Positions 7,809-16,730 of a stretch of DNA of 64,000 nucleotides are shown here, piece by piece (position 1 is the first letter of the stretch; each line of letters starts with the position of its first letter). Origin of the DNA: Sneathiella limimaris (lineage in GTDB: Bacteria > Pseudomonadota > Alphaproteobacteria > Sneathiellales > Sneathiellaceae); assembly GCF_012932565.1 (NCBI RefSeq), contig NZ_JABBYJ010000001.1:1178001-1242000 (forward strand), given 5' to 3'. Position numbers and translations under genes: made by a program. The notes beneath the pieces were generated by a model. It saw only the letters and a program-made list of their open reading frames with translations, made no database searches and was not told the origin of the DNA.

Positions 7809-8852
7809 TCAGATTTGTCCTCTGCTCTGACGGATGAGAAGCCATAAGAAAAAGGGCCCCCCGACTAGACTGGTGAGGATACCTACCGGAATTTCGGTGG
7901 GTGCTGCAACCGTTCTTGCAATCGTATCTGCAAAAAGAAGAAGCGCTGCCCCAAAAAGCGCGGATCCGGGAATAAGCAGTTTGTGATCTGCCCCAAAGGT
8001 CAGTCGGATGAGATGCGGTACCACAAGGCCAATAAAGCCAATAACGCCGCTCACCGAAACAGATGCGCCAACACAAAGGGCCGCGCAAATTACAATAACA
8101 CGTTTCAGTTTATGGGTATCCACACCGATATAAGTGGCGTTCTCTTCTCCCAGCAAAAGAATGTTGAGCTCTCGGGCCTTGCGGGTGATCATAAAGACGC
8201 AAGGCAGGATGATGGTGGCCGTGACCAGAACCGGCTCCCACATGGCGCCGCCAAGGCTGCCCATGGTCCACATGGAAATTTCCCTGAGCTGCTGATCCGT
8301 GCTGAGAAAGCTCAGAAAGCCAACCCCTGCAAAGGTGAGAGCATTGATTGCAATGCCGGCCAGCAGCATATGGGTGACGGAAAAGACACCGGAAATGCGC
8401 GCCAACCGAAGGATGAGGAGGGAAGTGATGGTGCCCCCGATGAACGCGGCAAAGCCGAGCCCATAAAGACCACCGATACCGGTGAGTGCCCCTGCAAAAA
8501 CAATCACAAAGGCGACACTCAAAGCGGCGCCGCCCGTAATCCCGATGAGTGTCGGATCAGCAAGTGGGTTGCGGAAAATTCCCTGCATAGCTGCCCCTGA
8601 GATGCCGAGTGCTGCTCCAACCAATATGGCCAGCAGGACGCGGGGTATTCGAATGCTGACAAGGACCTGCTGATGGAATTCAGAAAGGGTTCCCGAAATC
8701 ATCTGGATGACGGGAATTTCAATAGCGCCCATACTTGCCCCAAACAGGGCAGCGAGCAGCACAAGAACTGCAAGGGCGATAAGGATCCCAAGTATTGGCG
8801 GTTTTTCCGAAAACCTGTCTGCTGCGGTAAACCGCCTTAAGGCAGCAATCAT
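7809..8852 (-). CDS. hmuU: Haem ABC transporter permease (FecCD family)
   Basis: 347 residues, about ten membrane segments. Typical FecCD blocks are RIPRVLLAILVGAALGISGA, GIFRNPLADPTLIGITGGAAL and GVIGFIGLVVPHLIR. It forms the inner-membrane channel for haem delivered by HmuT and driven by HmuV. Its start overlaps the hmuT stop by 4 bases (ATGA), a sign of translational coupling. Confidence 0.93.
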   Translation of the reverse strand: MIAALRRFTAADRFSEKPPILGILIALAVLVLLAALFGASMGAIEIPVIQMISGTLSEFHQQVLVSIRIPRVLLAILVGAALGISGAAMQGIFRNPLADPTLIGITGGAALSVAFVIVFAGALTGIGGLYGLGFAAFIGGTITSLLILRLARISGVFSVTHMLLAGIAINALTFAGVGFLSFLSTDQQLREISMWTMGSLGGAMWEPVLVTATIILPCVFMITRKARELNILLLGEENATYIGVDTHKLKRVIVICAALCVGASVSVSGVIGFIGLVVPHLIRLTFGADHKLLIPGSALFGAALLLFADTIARTVAAPTEIPVGILTSLVGGPFFLWLLIRQSRGQI

Positions 8853-9682
8853 TTTGCGGTGAGCTTCCTGTTAAGTTCTATGGCAGCATCCACGGTGCGC
8901 GGTCCAAACCCAAGCAACAGCAAGGCGTCCATATCAACAACCTTCTTCTGCTGGCCGGCAGGTGTTAGGGCTAGTCCGGGAAGTTCTAGAAATTTCTCGA
9001 TACCGCCAACGCTTTGAAGGGAGCTGGTGGAAACGATCAGATAATCCGGGGCATATTTTACGGCAGCTTCCGGGGTCAGCGGTTTATAGCGCTCATAATC
9101 CTGCACCACATTCTCTGCCCCGGCCAGTTCAATGATGCTATCTGCAGAAGTTCCCTTACCGGCAACCATAGGGGCCCCGCCGTGGTTCATCAGAAACATG
9201 ACCCGCGGTGCCGCCTTCTGTTTGGATTTCAGCTCCTCCAGATTGCGAAGGGCTGCAGTCATTTGGGCATTAAGTTCAGCGCCTTTGGCTGGCACCCCTA
9301 AGAGTGACGCCAATTCCACATTGTTGCCCATGACGTCATCCAATGACTTGGCAGCCTTTAACTTCACCAGTTTTACATTCGCAGCTTGAAGTTGCGCCAG
9401 AACTGGGGGCGGTCCAGCCTCCTCTGTCAGGATAACAGCCCCTGGTTTTAGGGATAAAACTCCTTCTGTCGATAGCGTGCGCATATAACCGACCTTTGGA
9501 AGGTCTTCGGCTGCGGGCGGGAAATAGCTGGTTGTGTCACTGCCTACCAGTTTTGCCTCCTGCCCGAGCGCATAGACCGTTTCTGTCAGGCTCCCCCCGA
9601 TTGAGATAATCCGGTTTAAGTCCTCGCCATGAACAAATGTGGGGGTTAGTAAAATTAGGGCGAGGGCAAGCAATTTCTTCAT
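8849..9682 (-). CDS. hmuT: Periplasmic haem-binding protein
   Basis: 277 residues with a clear signal peptide (MKKLLALALILLTPTFVHG) and the class III binding-protein fold of haem and siderophore carriers. RIISIGGSLTETVYALG opens the mature domain, and the Tyr in VGYMRTLSTEG matches the haem-ligating tyrosine region of HmuT/PhuT/ShuT. It collects haem released by the outer-membrane receptor and hands it to HmuUV. It overlaps exbD by 4 bases at its start. Confidence 0.92.
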   Translation of the reverse strand: MKKLLALALILLTPTFVHGEDLNRIISIGGSLTETVYALGQEAKLVGSDTTSYFPPAAEDLPKVGYMRTLSTEGVLSLKPGAVILTEEAGPPPVLAQLQAANVKLVKLKAAKSLDDVMGNNVELASLLGVPAKGAELNAQMTAALRNLEELKSKQKAAPRVMFLMNHGGAPMVAGKGTSADSIIELAGAENVVQDYERYKPLTPEAAVKYAPDYLIVSTSSLQSVGGIEKFLELPGLALTPAGQQKKVVDMDALLLLGFGPRTVDAAIELNRKLTAK

Positions 9683-10113
9683 GGGGTACTTTCTTTTTGC
9701 ATCAGGATATTTGCAGCCTCAATCCCTTGAGATTGCAGATAAGTCAAAACACCAAGGAGCCGCTCAAGTGAGACGGATTTATCCCCTGCGATGACCAGTT
9801 TGTGTTCCGGTTTTTGGGCCAGTGTATCTTCAAGCGCTTTTTTCAAACCTTCCAGATCGGAAAACTCGGTGCCATCCACCGCATAATTGTCAGCGCGAAG
9901 TTCCAGCATGATGTGTTTCTGTTCGGCGGTGCGGGTCTGCTGTTCGCTCACCGATTTTGGCAAGGTCAGATCCAGCGACCGATAAACAGCACCAGCCGTC
10001 AGAATGAAAAAAACCAGCAGGATAAACAGGATATCCAGAAGAGTGGTCAGGTCGGGCAGAAACCCGCCATCCTCTTCCTGTTCCCCAATACCAGCTCCGC
10101 CGGCGCTAATCAT
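9679..10113 (-). CDS. exbD: Biopolymer transport protein ExbD
   Basis: 144 residues, one membrane anchor near residues 20-42 with the proton-path Asp in PDLTTLLDILFILLVFFIL. The rest is a periplasmic domain. With ExbB it turns the proton gradient into motion of TonB, which opens the haem receptor. A private exbBD pair inside the haem operon is common in alphaproteobacteria. It overlaps exbB and hmuT by 4 bases each. Confidence 0.92.
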   Translation of the reverse strand: MISAGGAGIGEQEEDGGFLPDLTTLLDILFILLVFFILTAGAVYRSLDLTLPKSVSEQQTRTAEQKHIMLELRADNYAVDGTEFSDLEGLKKALEDTLAQKPEHKLVIAGDKSVSLERLLGVLTYLQSQGIEAANILMQKESTP

Positions 10114-10718
10114 GAGGCGATCCTGTGTTGATTAGAGGAATTGGCATTGGATTGATCTATACCGTGGCTGGTTTTCTCAAGTTCGAAACTCAGGGACTGG
10201 GCATTTAAGCGGGCAACCACAGTTTCAATGATCCGCTGCTTGTGGCTCTGAAAAATGCCGGCACTGATTACAGATGGCAGAGCAATCATCAGTCCGAATG
10301 CAGTGGTCAGTAATGCTTCCCACAAACCATCCGCGATCATGTTTGGGGTCACCGGTGCATCCGCCGCCGCAATGACCCGAAACGCATCAATAATTCCTAG
10401 GATCGTTCCCAAAAGTCCAAGCAGCGGTGCGACAGCCGCAACCAGTTTGAGCAGGTTTAACCCTCGGGCAAGCGGCCTCGCATTTTCGCTGACGGCCAGG
10501 CTAACAACTTCATCACGCAAGGCTTTTGGCTCGGCTTTATGGATATTGAGAATACCCATCAATCGCTTGCTCAATTTGCGGCCGTTGAAATCCACCAGCA
10601 GGAAAAAAATCGCGCGCTCGAGAATAATCATGGCTGCCAGGATTGAGCTGACCAGAAGTGGCCAGCCCATAACACCCAGCTTTTCAAAGCTGTCTGATAG
10701 CAGGATCTCAAGCGGCAT
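10110..10718 (-). CDS. exbB: ExbB/TolQ-type proton channel protein
   Basis: 202 residues with three membrane segments: about 15-37, then a pair in VAAVAPLLGLLGTILGIIDAF and EALLTTAFGLMIALPSVIS, the MotA/TolQ/ExbB core. It works with ExbD and TonB. Its start lies 11 bases inside hmuS, and its stop overlaps the exbD start. Confidence 0.92.
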   Translation of the reverse strand: MPLEILLSDSFEKLGVMGWPLLVSSILAAMIILERAIFFLLVDFNGRKLSKRLMGILNIHKAEPKALRDEVVSLAVSENARPLARGLNLLKLVAAVAPLLGLLGTILGIIDAFRVIAAADAPVTPNMIADGLWEALLTTAFGLMIALPSVISAGIFQSHKQRIIETVVARLNAQSLSFELEKTSHGIDQSNANSSNQHRIAS

Positions 10719-11778
10719 TTGCCACCTTCCGTGGGCTCAAGGCAGCAATGATTTCCCGCCAGGTGTCGAGCTCCTTCTCACCTGGTTTGCGCTTGCCAAA
10801 GAACGTGGCGATAATGTTGCCGTCCTTGTCAAAAACTTCCAGAGCCGTCACATCTCCATCAACGGTTGGCTTCTTGGTAACCCAGCACCGGGTGATTTCA
10901 GCCTCGTTCAGATGCATGGTGTATTTTGGGTCCATGATGTTGAACCAGGTGCCATAATCCACCAGCTTGTTGACCGCACCGGTGAAGATCTGAATGCAAC
11001 CTCTATTGCCAACAAAGATCATGATCTCGCATTCCTTTTCGCGAGCCATCTCGACGACTTTGCGAACGGCATCCGTGTCGACCTCATAGGCAAGGTCAGT
11101 GCCGATCTTGCGAAATGCCTGTTCCCGGCCAACCTTGTATTTACGGAGCATGCCAAAGAAATCGTGGGTATCTTTCATGTTCTCCCAGGAAGTGCGAAGG
11201 CCCTCCCAATCGATCTCTTCATCGGGAAGATCTGCGGCAGGTGCTGGATAGGCCGTGAGCGCCAGTGCCGGGTTCTGATCTTCTGCCTGATATTTGGCAA
11301 CAACAGCGTCATAAGCTGCTTCATCAGAATGATTGGTTAGGTGAATCTTGTGAAGCGCTTCGCCGGATTTATCAAAGAACTGCAGGCTCTTTTTTGTGCC
11401 CGCTTTTGTCTCGTCGGTCACGGCAAAGGTAAAGGTCCAATGATCCATGAACAGGCGCAGATCAATTTCTGGCGTCACAAAAAGACCCATGTTCATTTTG
11501 CCCCGCTCAAAGAATTTTGCGCCCTTATAGATACCCTTGTTTTCATTGACGCAGCTTTCATTGCGGGTCAGGGCCATTACCTCTCCCAGTGGTTCCAGCT
11601 CGGCGAGGATTTCTTTGGGCCGGTTCTCCAGACGGATAACATCCTTCCCAATCCTGGTTGCCAATAGTTCTGCTTCAGATACGCCCAACGCCTCAGCGAT
11701 GTTGCGGATCCGCATTGACGGGTTTTCTGCTTTCATCGCTTCATAGCGTGACGCCAGCTCAGATATCTCTTGTGTCAT
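10708..11778 (-). CDS. hmuS: Haem-degrading/trafficking factor HmuS
   Basis: 356 residues, the usual length for HemS/HmuS/ChuS, built of two similar halves (for example GDVMALTRNE-like and GNRGCIQIFTG blocks). These cytoplasmic proteins take haem from HmuUV and carry it or open the ring to release iron. The second half carries VGNRGCIQIFTGAV and the conserved FNIMDPKYTMHLNEAEI, close to family members. It sits between tonB (16-base gap) and exbB (overlap). Confidence 0.93.
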   Translation of the reverse strand: MTQEISELASRYEAMKAENPSMRIRNIAEALGVSEAELLATRIGKDVIRLENRPKEILAELEPLGEVMALTRNESCVNENKGIYKGAKFFERGKMNMGLFVTPEIDLRLFMDHWTFTFAVTDETKAGTKKSLQFFDKSGEALHKIHLTNHSDEAAYDAVVAKYQAEDQNPALALTAYPAPAADLPDEEIDWEGLRTSWENMKDTHDFFGMLRKYKVGREQAFRKIGTDLAYEVDTDAVRKVVEMAREKECEIMIFVGNRGCIQIFTGAVNKLVDYGTWFNIMDPKYTMHLNEAEITRCWVTKKPTVDGDVTALEVFDKDGNIIATFFGKRKPGEKELDTWREIIAALSPRKVANAA

Positions 11779-11794
11779 TTAAGGTCTACTCCAG

Positions 11795-12763
11795 TTAGTT
11801 AATGACAAAGCTCACGGGTACTCGGACCCAGCTTGAAACTCTCACTCCATTTCGAACCAGCGGTTCGAACTCCCACTTTTTCACAGCCGCCATCGCGGCC
11901 TTGTCCAGCAGACGATGGCCGGACGATGTTTCGATTTTCAGCTCTCTAGTTTTGCCGTTCGGTTCAATCAGTGCGGTCAGGGTTACAAGACCCTGTTGAC
12001 CCAGGTCATAGGCCCGCTTTGGGTAGACCGGTGGGGTGCGCTTTCGGTATTTGGCGTTTTGAATTACGGTGGAGTTGCTGTGTCCCTGATCGTCAGAGAC
12101 AGATGATTTCGTTGGTTGAGAAGGTTGCTCAACGTGTTTCTGGACAGGTTTTTCAGTCTTTTTTGCCTCAGGGGCGGGTGCCAGTTTGGCAACCTGTGGC
12201 GTTTCGATTGGCTTTTTAGGCTTGACCGTCTCTGGTTTGACAGCCGGCTTTTCGACAATCTTTTCCGCTACCTGTTGGGGTGGTTCCGGCAGGCTTGGCT
12301 TTTTGGCCACAAGACGCGGTGTTGGCACCGGCTCTACCTTTTCAACGGGCTTTGGTTCTGGCGTTGGTTCAACCTTTTTCTCAATCGGTTCAACCATGTC
12401 TTTAACCGGCTCGAATTTCTGCCAGTCGGCAGCGGCAAAATCCTGAGTTTCAACATCAACACTAGGCTTAACCGGGGCAGGGGGTTCGGGCAGGACTGCA
12501 GGCTCAATCACCTCTTCAACAGGCTTTTGAACGGACACGGGTTCCGGCGGTATCTCGGCAGGCGTGGCCTCGGGTACCGGTTCTGATTTTGGTGCTGACA
12601 GTGTCTGAATTGAGATCTGGATTTGCTCAACAGGTGGAATTGGGTTTGGTTTGGCGCTCAGGTCAATGGAGTTGAAAAGATACCCATGGACAAAGAGCGA
12701 CAGGGTGAGAACCCCACCCCATCGCACCAGATCACCCATGTCCATTGACCGAGAGACTACCAT
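11795..12763 (-). CDS. tonB: TonB energy transducer
   Basis: 322 residues: one N-terminal membrane anchor (about 12-30), a long periplasmic linker rich in Pro, Glu, Lys and Val (about 35-225), and the C-terminal TonB domain with YPKRAYDLGQQGLVTL, AAMAAVKKWEFEP and a final SWVRVPVSFVIN. The linker lets it span the periplasm to the TonB box of the receptor. Its start overlaps the receptor stop by 7 bases. The repetitive Pro-Glu-Pro coding gives long spurious reading frames on the other strand. Confidence 0.92.
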   Translation of the reverse strand: MVVSRSMDMGDLVRWGGVLTLSLFVHGYLFNSIDLSAKPNPIPPVEQIQISIQTLSAPKSEPVPEATPAEIPPEPVSVQKPVEEVIEPAVLPEPPAPVKPSVDVETQDFAAADWQKFEPVKDMVEPIEKKVEPTPEPKPVEKVEPVPTPRLVAKKPSLPEPPQQVAEKIVEKPAVKPETVKPKKPIETPQVAKLAPAPEAKKTEKPVQKHVEQPSQPTKSSVSDDQGHSNSTVIQNAKYRKRTPPVYPKRAYDLGQQGLVTLTALIEPNGKTRELKIETSSGHRLLDKAAMAAVKKWEFEPLVRNGVRVSSWVRVPVSFVIN

Positions 12764-14793
12764 TTAATGCGGACCCTCGCGGCGAAGTTCACGCCCTCTT
12801 CTGGAAGGGAGGCGAACCGCTTCGTGTAATATTTGTCGAAAACATTCTCGACGGCCAGATCAAGGGACAGGTTCTGCAAGTCGCCCTCACTTGGTGCGAA
12901 ACGATAGTAGATATCGTGAACGCCGTAACCGGCTGTCTGTTCACTTTCCTCCGCGTGATCGTTTTCGTTTGCGTAACGGGCACGCCAACCGAACGTGGAA
13001 GAAATATCTTCAAACAGGTAGCTGACATCAGTAGTTAGCGTTAGCGGAACATTGTTGCCAAGATACTCACCTGTATCTTCATCCTCTGCTTCGACGTAGC
13101 TGAGGCCTGTCTTGAAGCTGAAGTTTGAAATGCGATAGTCGCCTTCGACTTCAAAACCCCACAAGCGGGCATTGTCCACATTGTAATTTTCAGTGGTTCC
13201 GGCAAAAACATCAACTTCCTGCGTAATGAAATCTTTGCCCTTGCTGTAGTGCCAGGCACCCTTGATGCGCAGCTCATCATCCTCGCTTGCAAGTTGCTGG
13301 AAATTGACGCCGGCACCCAGCTCAAACGTTGTCACGGTTTCCGGCTTCAGATCCGGGTTCGGGACGAAGTTGTTGTTTGGAATGAAGGGTGGAAAGCCCG
13401 GGAAATGCTGACCGCTTGGATAAAGCTCGGTCATGTTTGGTGCGCGGAAGGCTTGCGCGATGCTACCAAAGAAAACAAAGTTTTCAGTAGGTTTGTAGCT
13501 CACCGCAATTTTCGGGGAAACGGCACTTTCATTCTGGCTGTTGCCATCGTCATCATCGCTCCGATACTGATCAAAGCGCACTGCTGGGATGATCAGGAAC
13601 TGCCCTGCACCTGTCTCAAGCTTAATCTCGTCCTGCAGATAGATACCCCATGTCAGGGCCTCTGCATCCGGTACGCCTGGACGTGATCCATCAGCGGTAG
13701 CCGTGCTAAAGCCTTCCTGTTCATCTTGGTAGACTTCCACACCATAAGAGAATGTATGTGAATGGCCGTCTGAGACGTCAAACCTGCTTTGGTTATCAAT
13801 GGTAAGGCCTATTGTGTCGAGCGCACGCACCTGAACACGTCCAAGGTTGGAGCCGCTGATATCGGTTTCCTCAACCTCTGTATCGTTATAATAGGCATGA
13901 ACTTTCAGGTTCACCAAATCGTCGGTTGGATTGTCATATTCGTAGCGCAGGCTGAACTGGTCATCATCCACCAGCTTGTCGACAACCGGGTTGGAGGAGC
14001 CGATCCCACCGGATGGGTTGTTGGGCTCCTGCCCATCGTTCTGAAGGCCTTGGTACTGGAATTTAACCGTGTGCCAGTCGCCCAATGTGTAGCCCGCTTT
14101 AAAGAGGCCAGAGAGAACCTGGTCATCAGTGGAGAGATCCTCTCCGTCACCATCCCGGATATCGCCTGAATTACGGAATGTCACGCTGCCCAACAGATCA
14201 AGATTACCTGTTCGGCCATAGACACTGCCCATAGAGGAAGTTTCCTCATTTGCCGTGCGAACACCAAAGCTGCCAATGGCGCCGATAGACTGACCGGGTT
14301 TGAGAAGGTCTGAAGCATCCTTGGTTTCAAAGGCAACAACGCCGCCAATGGCGCCGCCACCATAAATGGAGGATGCAGCACCCTTGACCACTTCAACCCG
14401 TTTCAAAAGAAGAGGATCGAAATAGAAGCGGCCATCATGAGCAGACTCAAAATTCTGTCGCCGTCCATCCATCAGGGTAATGATGGCTTCTTTGTCAAAT
14501 CCGCGAATGGTAACGGTTTGACCATTGCGGCGTGGACCGTTGATGACATCCACACCCGGGGTCATTTTTAAAAGACCTTCAGTATCGTTGGACAGAGCCG
14601 TTCCTGGGGCCTCGGCATCGATGGTGTTGACCATTAATGGTACATCAAAGGAGGATTGTTCACTCTTGGTCGCGTAGACCGTGACCGTATCTAAGGTTGA
14701 ACTGTCGGCGACTTCTTCCGCAAGGACCTGAGACGATAAAACTGTTGTTGTTAAAAGCGCAGCCGTAAAGCGCACGCAAGACACTCTTCGCAT
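12757..14793 (-). CDS. hmuR: TonB-dependent haem/haemoprotein receptor
   Basis: 678 residues: signal peptide ending near VLSSQVLAEE, TonB box region (TLDTVTVYATKS), plug domain with TPGVDVINGPRRNG and IRGF, then a 22-strand barrel ending in a C-terminal aromatic-like residue (VRIKW). The haem receptor FRAP and NPNL boxes are present as FRAPNMTELYP and NPDLKPE, with a His between them. ATG at 14793 was chosen over GTG at 14805 because GTGGGA precedes it at good distance. It is the outer-membrane gate of the operon; whether haem or a host haemoprotein is the natural ligand is not visible. Confidence 0.92.
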   Translation of the reverse strand: MRRVSCVRFTAALLTTTVLSSQVLAEEVADSSTLDTVTVYATKSEQSSFDVPLMVNTIDAEAPGTALSNDTEGLLKMTPGVDVINGPRRNGQTVTIRGFDKEAIITLMDGRRQNFESAHDGRFYFDPLLLKRVEVVKGAASSIYGGGAIGGVVAFETKDASDLLKPGQSIGAIGSFGVRTANEETSSMGSVYGRTGNLDLLGSVTFRNSGDIRDGDGEDLSTDDQVLSGLFKAGYTLGDWHTVKFQYQGLQNDGQEPNNPSGGIGSSNPVVDKLVDDDQFSLRYEYDNPTDDLVNLKVHAYYNDTEVEETDISGSNLGRVQVRALDTIGLTIDNQSRFDVSDGHSHTFSYGVEVYQDEQEGFSTATADGSRPGVPDAEALTWGIYLQDEIKLETGAGQFLIIPAVRFDQYRSDDDDGNSQNESAVSPKIAVSYKPTENFVFFGSIAQAFRAPNMTELYPSGQHFPGFPPFIPNNNFVPNPDLKPETVTTFELGAGVNFQQLASEDDELRIKGAWHYSKGKDFITQEVDVFAGTTENYNVDNARLWGFEVEGDYRISNFSFKTGLSYVEAEDEDTGEYLGNNVPLTLTTDVSYLFEDISSTFGWRARYANENDHAEESEQTAGYGVHDIYYRFAPSEGDLQNLSLDLAVENVFDKYYTKRFASLPEEGVNFAARVRIKW

Positions 14794-14842
14794 GTTAATT
14801 CCCACTGACTGGATTAAAAGGCGATGGCTTGCTGCCTTGCGA

Positions 14843-14856
14843 CCTCCCGCGGGAGG
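14843..14856. other. Perfect 14-base palindrome in the hemP-receptor gap
   Basis: CCTCCCGCGGGAGG is its own reverse complement and would fold as a five-pair GC stem with a CGCG loop in the transcript. It lies between hemP and the receptor gene and is not followed by a T-run, so it is not a classic terminator. A stabilising or processing hairpin that sets receptor levels is possible. Confidence 0.45.
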
Positions 14857-14880
14857 ATGGCTGGGTGGCTTGCTACTAAC

Positions 14881-15054
14881 CTACTTCGTTAATATAAGCT
14901 TGCCGTTTCCGGTAAGTTGCAGTTTGTACTCGTCCCCATTATGCAAAATGCTCAGCTGACGACAGGACTGGAAGATCTGTTCACTTTCAATCCTGTTATC
15001 GACCACTGGAATCTGTCGAACCCGCGGGTCTGATTTTTGCTGCTCGGTACTCAT
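14881..15054 (-). CDS. hemP: Hemin uptake protein HemP
   Basis: A 57-residue protein ending in the hallmark DEYKLQLTGNGKLILTK, after an SEQIFQSCRQLSILH block matching the HemP family. HemP is a small, poorly understood leader protein of alpha- and betaproteobacterial haem operons; in some species (HmuP) it is an activator of the receptor gene. The ATG at 15054 gives typical length; a GTG at 15069 is possible, and neither has a strong ribosome site. It is the first gene after the Fur-like box. Confidence 0.88.
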   Translation of the reverse strand: MSTEQQKSDPRVRQIPVVDNRIESEQIFQSCRQLSILHNGDEYKLQLTGNGKLILTK

Positions 15055-15102
15055 AAGAAAACTGCTCACACGCTAAGGAAACGGCGGTAACTCCGTTGCT
15101 AT

Positions 15103-15137
15103 TAAGAATGATTATCAATAGCGTGATAGTGAGTCAA
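15103..15137 (-). promoter_or_regulatory. Fur-like box and promoter of the haem operon
   Basis: On the minus strand the 15-mer TGATAATCATTCTTA (15117 down to 15103) matches the Fur consensus TGATAATnATTATCA at 12 of 14 fixed positions, inside a wider imperfect palindrome with TATT/AATA arms (15100-15120). A -35-like TTGACT lies at 15132-15137, with TAATCA 17 bases on at 15109-15114. The box therefore covers the -10 region, the expected layout for iron-dependent repression by Fur (or an alphaproteobacterial relative). Confidence 0.75.
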
Positions 15138-15173
15138 GTGGTTTGATGGAAAATTAAATCCTTCATGCCCTTG

Positions 15174-16616
15174 TTATGCGGTTGCTTTGATCTCTTCGTA
15201 GGCCGCTAGCGCTGCCCCGCGGGATGCTTTCAGATCCGCCATGGGTTTAGGATACGTCTTTCCAAGCGTGACCCCAGCTGCCTGCAAAGTCGCTTCGTCG
15301 GCTTCCCAGGGGGAGAACAAATACTTGGTGTCCAGTTTTGAAAGCTCCGGTACCCAATGGCGCACATATTCTCCATCAGGGTCAAAGCGGTGACCTTGGG
15401 TCACTGGATTGAAGATCCGAAAATAAGGGGCTGCATCGGCGCCGCACCCGGCGACCCATTGCCAGCTTGCACTGTTGTTAGCAAGATCTGCGTCTACCAG
15501 CGTGTCCCAGAACCAATCTTCCCCTTCGTGCCAGTGGATCAACAGATTCTTGGTCAGAAAGGACGCGACGACCATGCGGATCCTGTTATGCATGTAGCCG
15601 GTTTTCCAAAGTTCGCGCATGCCGGCATCCACAATCGGGATACCGGTTTGCCCTTTTTGCCATGCTTTAAGGGCGATCGGATCAGATCTCCAGGGGAAGC
15701 CGTCAAACTTGGGCTGTATATTCTTGCGAGGAAGCTCTGGATTGTAATAGAGGAGCGAATACGAAAACTCCCGCCAGCCCAGTTCCATGAGGAAATGGTC
15801 CATGTTTTTATCAAGCCCCTCTGACCCGGCGAGGGTCATAATCCGGTGCCACACCTGGTTGGGGGAAATTTCACCGAAATGCAAATGCGGAGAGAGGCGC
15901 GATGTGGAGAGTAGAGAGGGAAAATCTCGACCCTTTTTGTAATTCGCAAGTCCGTTCTCTAAAAACAGATCCAGCTGATGCCATGCGCCTTTTTCTCCAG
16001 GCTGCCAGCTCGGCTCCTGTGTCAGGGTCCAGTTCTGTTTAGGTTGCAGCTCAAGGCTTTCCACCGCCGGCATTTCAAGATCATGCTGTGCGAAGGTGAT
16101 CTCACGCGGCGCCTTCAGTGGAAATCTAGGGGCCTCCGCGTTTAGGCATCCATTGCGGAAAAATTTTGTGAACACCTTATAGGGTGTGCCGTCAGGTTTT
16201 TGAACGGTCCAAGGCTCCCACAACAGGCGACCGTTAAAGGTTTCAATCTCAAGCCCATCAGCCTTCAGGCTCTTCTTGATCTCTGTATCCCGCGTGATGG
16301 CAAAAGGCTCATAACTTCTGTTCCAGGTCACCTTTTTCGCGCCGCTTTGCCGGATCAGCTCGCTCAAAACGCTTTCGGATCTCCCTTTTCGAATGACCAG
16401 TTTCCCACCAAGGCTCTCATTCAATTGTGTCAGGGATCGGTGAAGCCACCAACGGCTCGCAGCACCCATTGTCCAATCACCCGGCGTTTTATCATCCAGA
16501 ATAAAGACCGGAATGACACTGCCAGACTGGCAAGCGTCAAGGAAAGCAGGATTATCAGACAGACGAAGATCCTGTCTGAACCAATGGAGAGTTATGAACG
16601 TATTAGAAGATGTCAT
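15174..16616 (-). CDS. phrB: Deoxyribodipyrimidine photolyase
   Basis: 480 residues, the usual length for class I CPD photolyase. The N-terminal antenna domain opens with LHWFRQDLRLSDNPA. The FAD domain holds TSRLSPHLHFGEISP, MRELWKTGYMHNRIRM and DADLANNSASWQWVAGCGAD, including the conserved electron-transfer Trp region. It repairs UV-made cyclobutane pyrimidine dimers using blue light, which suits a surface-water organism. It stands alone, divergent from a cyclase gene. Confidence 0.93.
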   Translation of the reverse strand: MTSSNTFITLHWFRQDLRLSDNPAFLDACQSGSVIPVFILDDKTPGDWTMGAASRWWLHRSLTQLNESLGGKLVIRKGRSESVLSELIRQSGAKKVTWNRSYEPFAITRDTEIKKSLKADGLEIETFNGRLLWEPWTVQKPDGTPYKVFTKFFRNGCLNAEAPRFPLKAPREITFAQHDLEMPAVESLELQPKQNWTLTQEPSWQPGEKGAWHQLDLFLENGLANYKKGRDFPSLLSTSRLSPHLHFGEISPNQVWHRIMTLAGSEGLDKNMDHFLMELGWREFSYSLLYYNPELPRKNIQPKFDGFPWRSDPIALKAWQKGQTGIPIVDAGMRELWKTGYMHNRIRMVVASFLTKNLLIHWHEGEDWFWDTLVDADLANNSASWQWVAGCGADAAPYFRIFNPVTQGHRFDPDGEYVRHWVPELSKLDTKYLFSPWEADEATLQAAGVTLGKTYPKPMADLKASRGAALAAYEEIKATA

Positions 16617-16730
16617 TCTTAAGCTATGGTAGTAGAGTAATCATTACTGTTACGGCTTGCAGGGATGCTTGGATTTGTGAGTTAGGATTTTTGGGATTGG
16701 TTTCCCAGGTTAAGGTAGAGGATAAGCTGA

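Noticed and set aside
10255-11340. A 361-codon open frame on the + strand opposite exbB and hmuS
   Set aside because: It is antisense to two clearly recognised genes and its translation has no conserved motif.
12116-12586. A 156-codon frame on the + strand opposite tonB
   Set aside because: It is a result of the Pro/Glu/Val-rich repeated codons in the TonB linker.
12100-12640. The repeat-like stretch in tonB as a DNA repeat array
   Set aside because: The units vary in length and sequence and follow the Pro-Glu/Pro-Lys pattern of the TonB linker, not a CRISPR or tandem DNA repeat.
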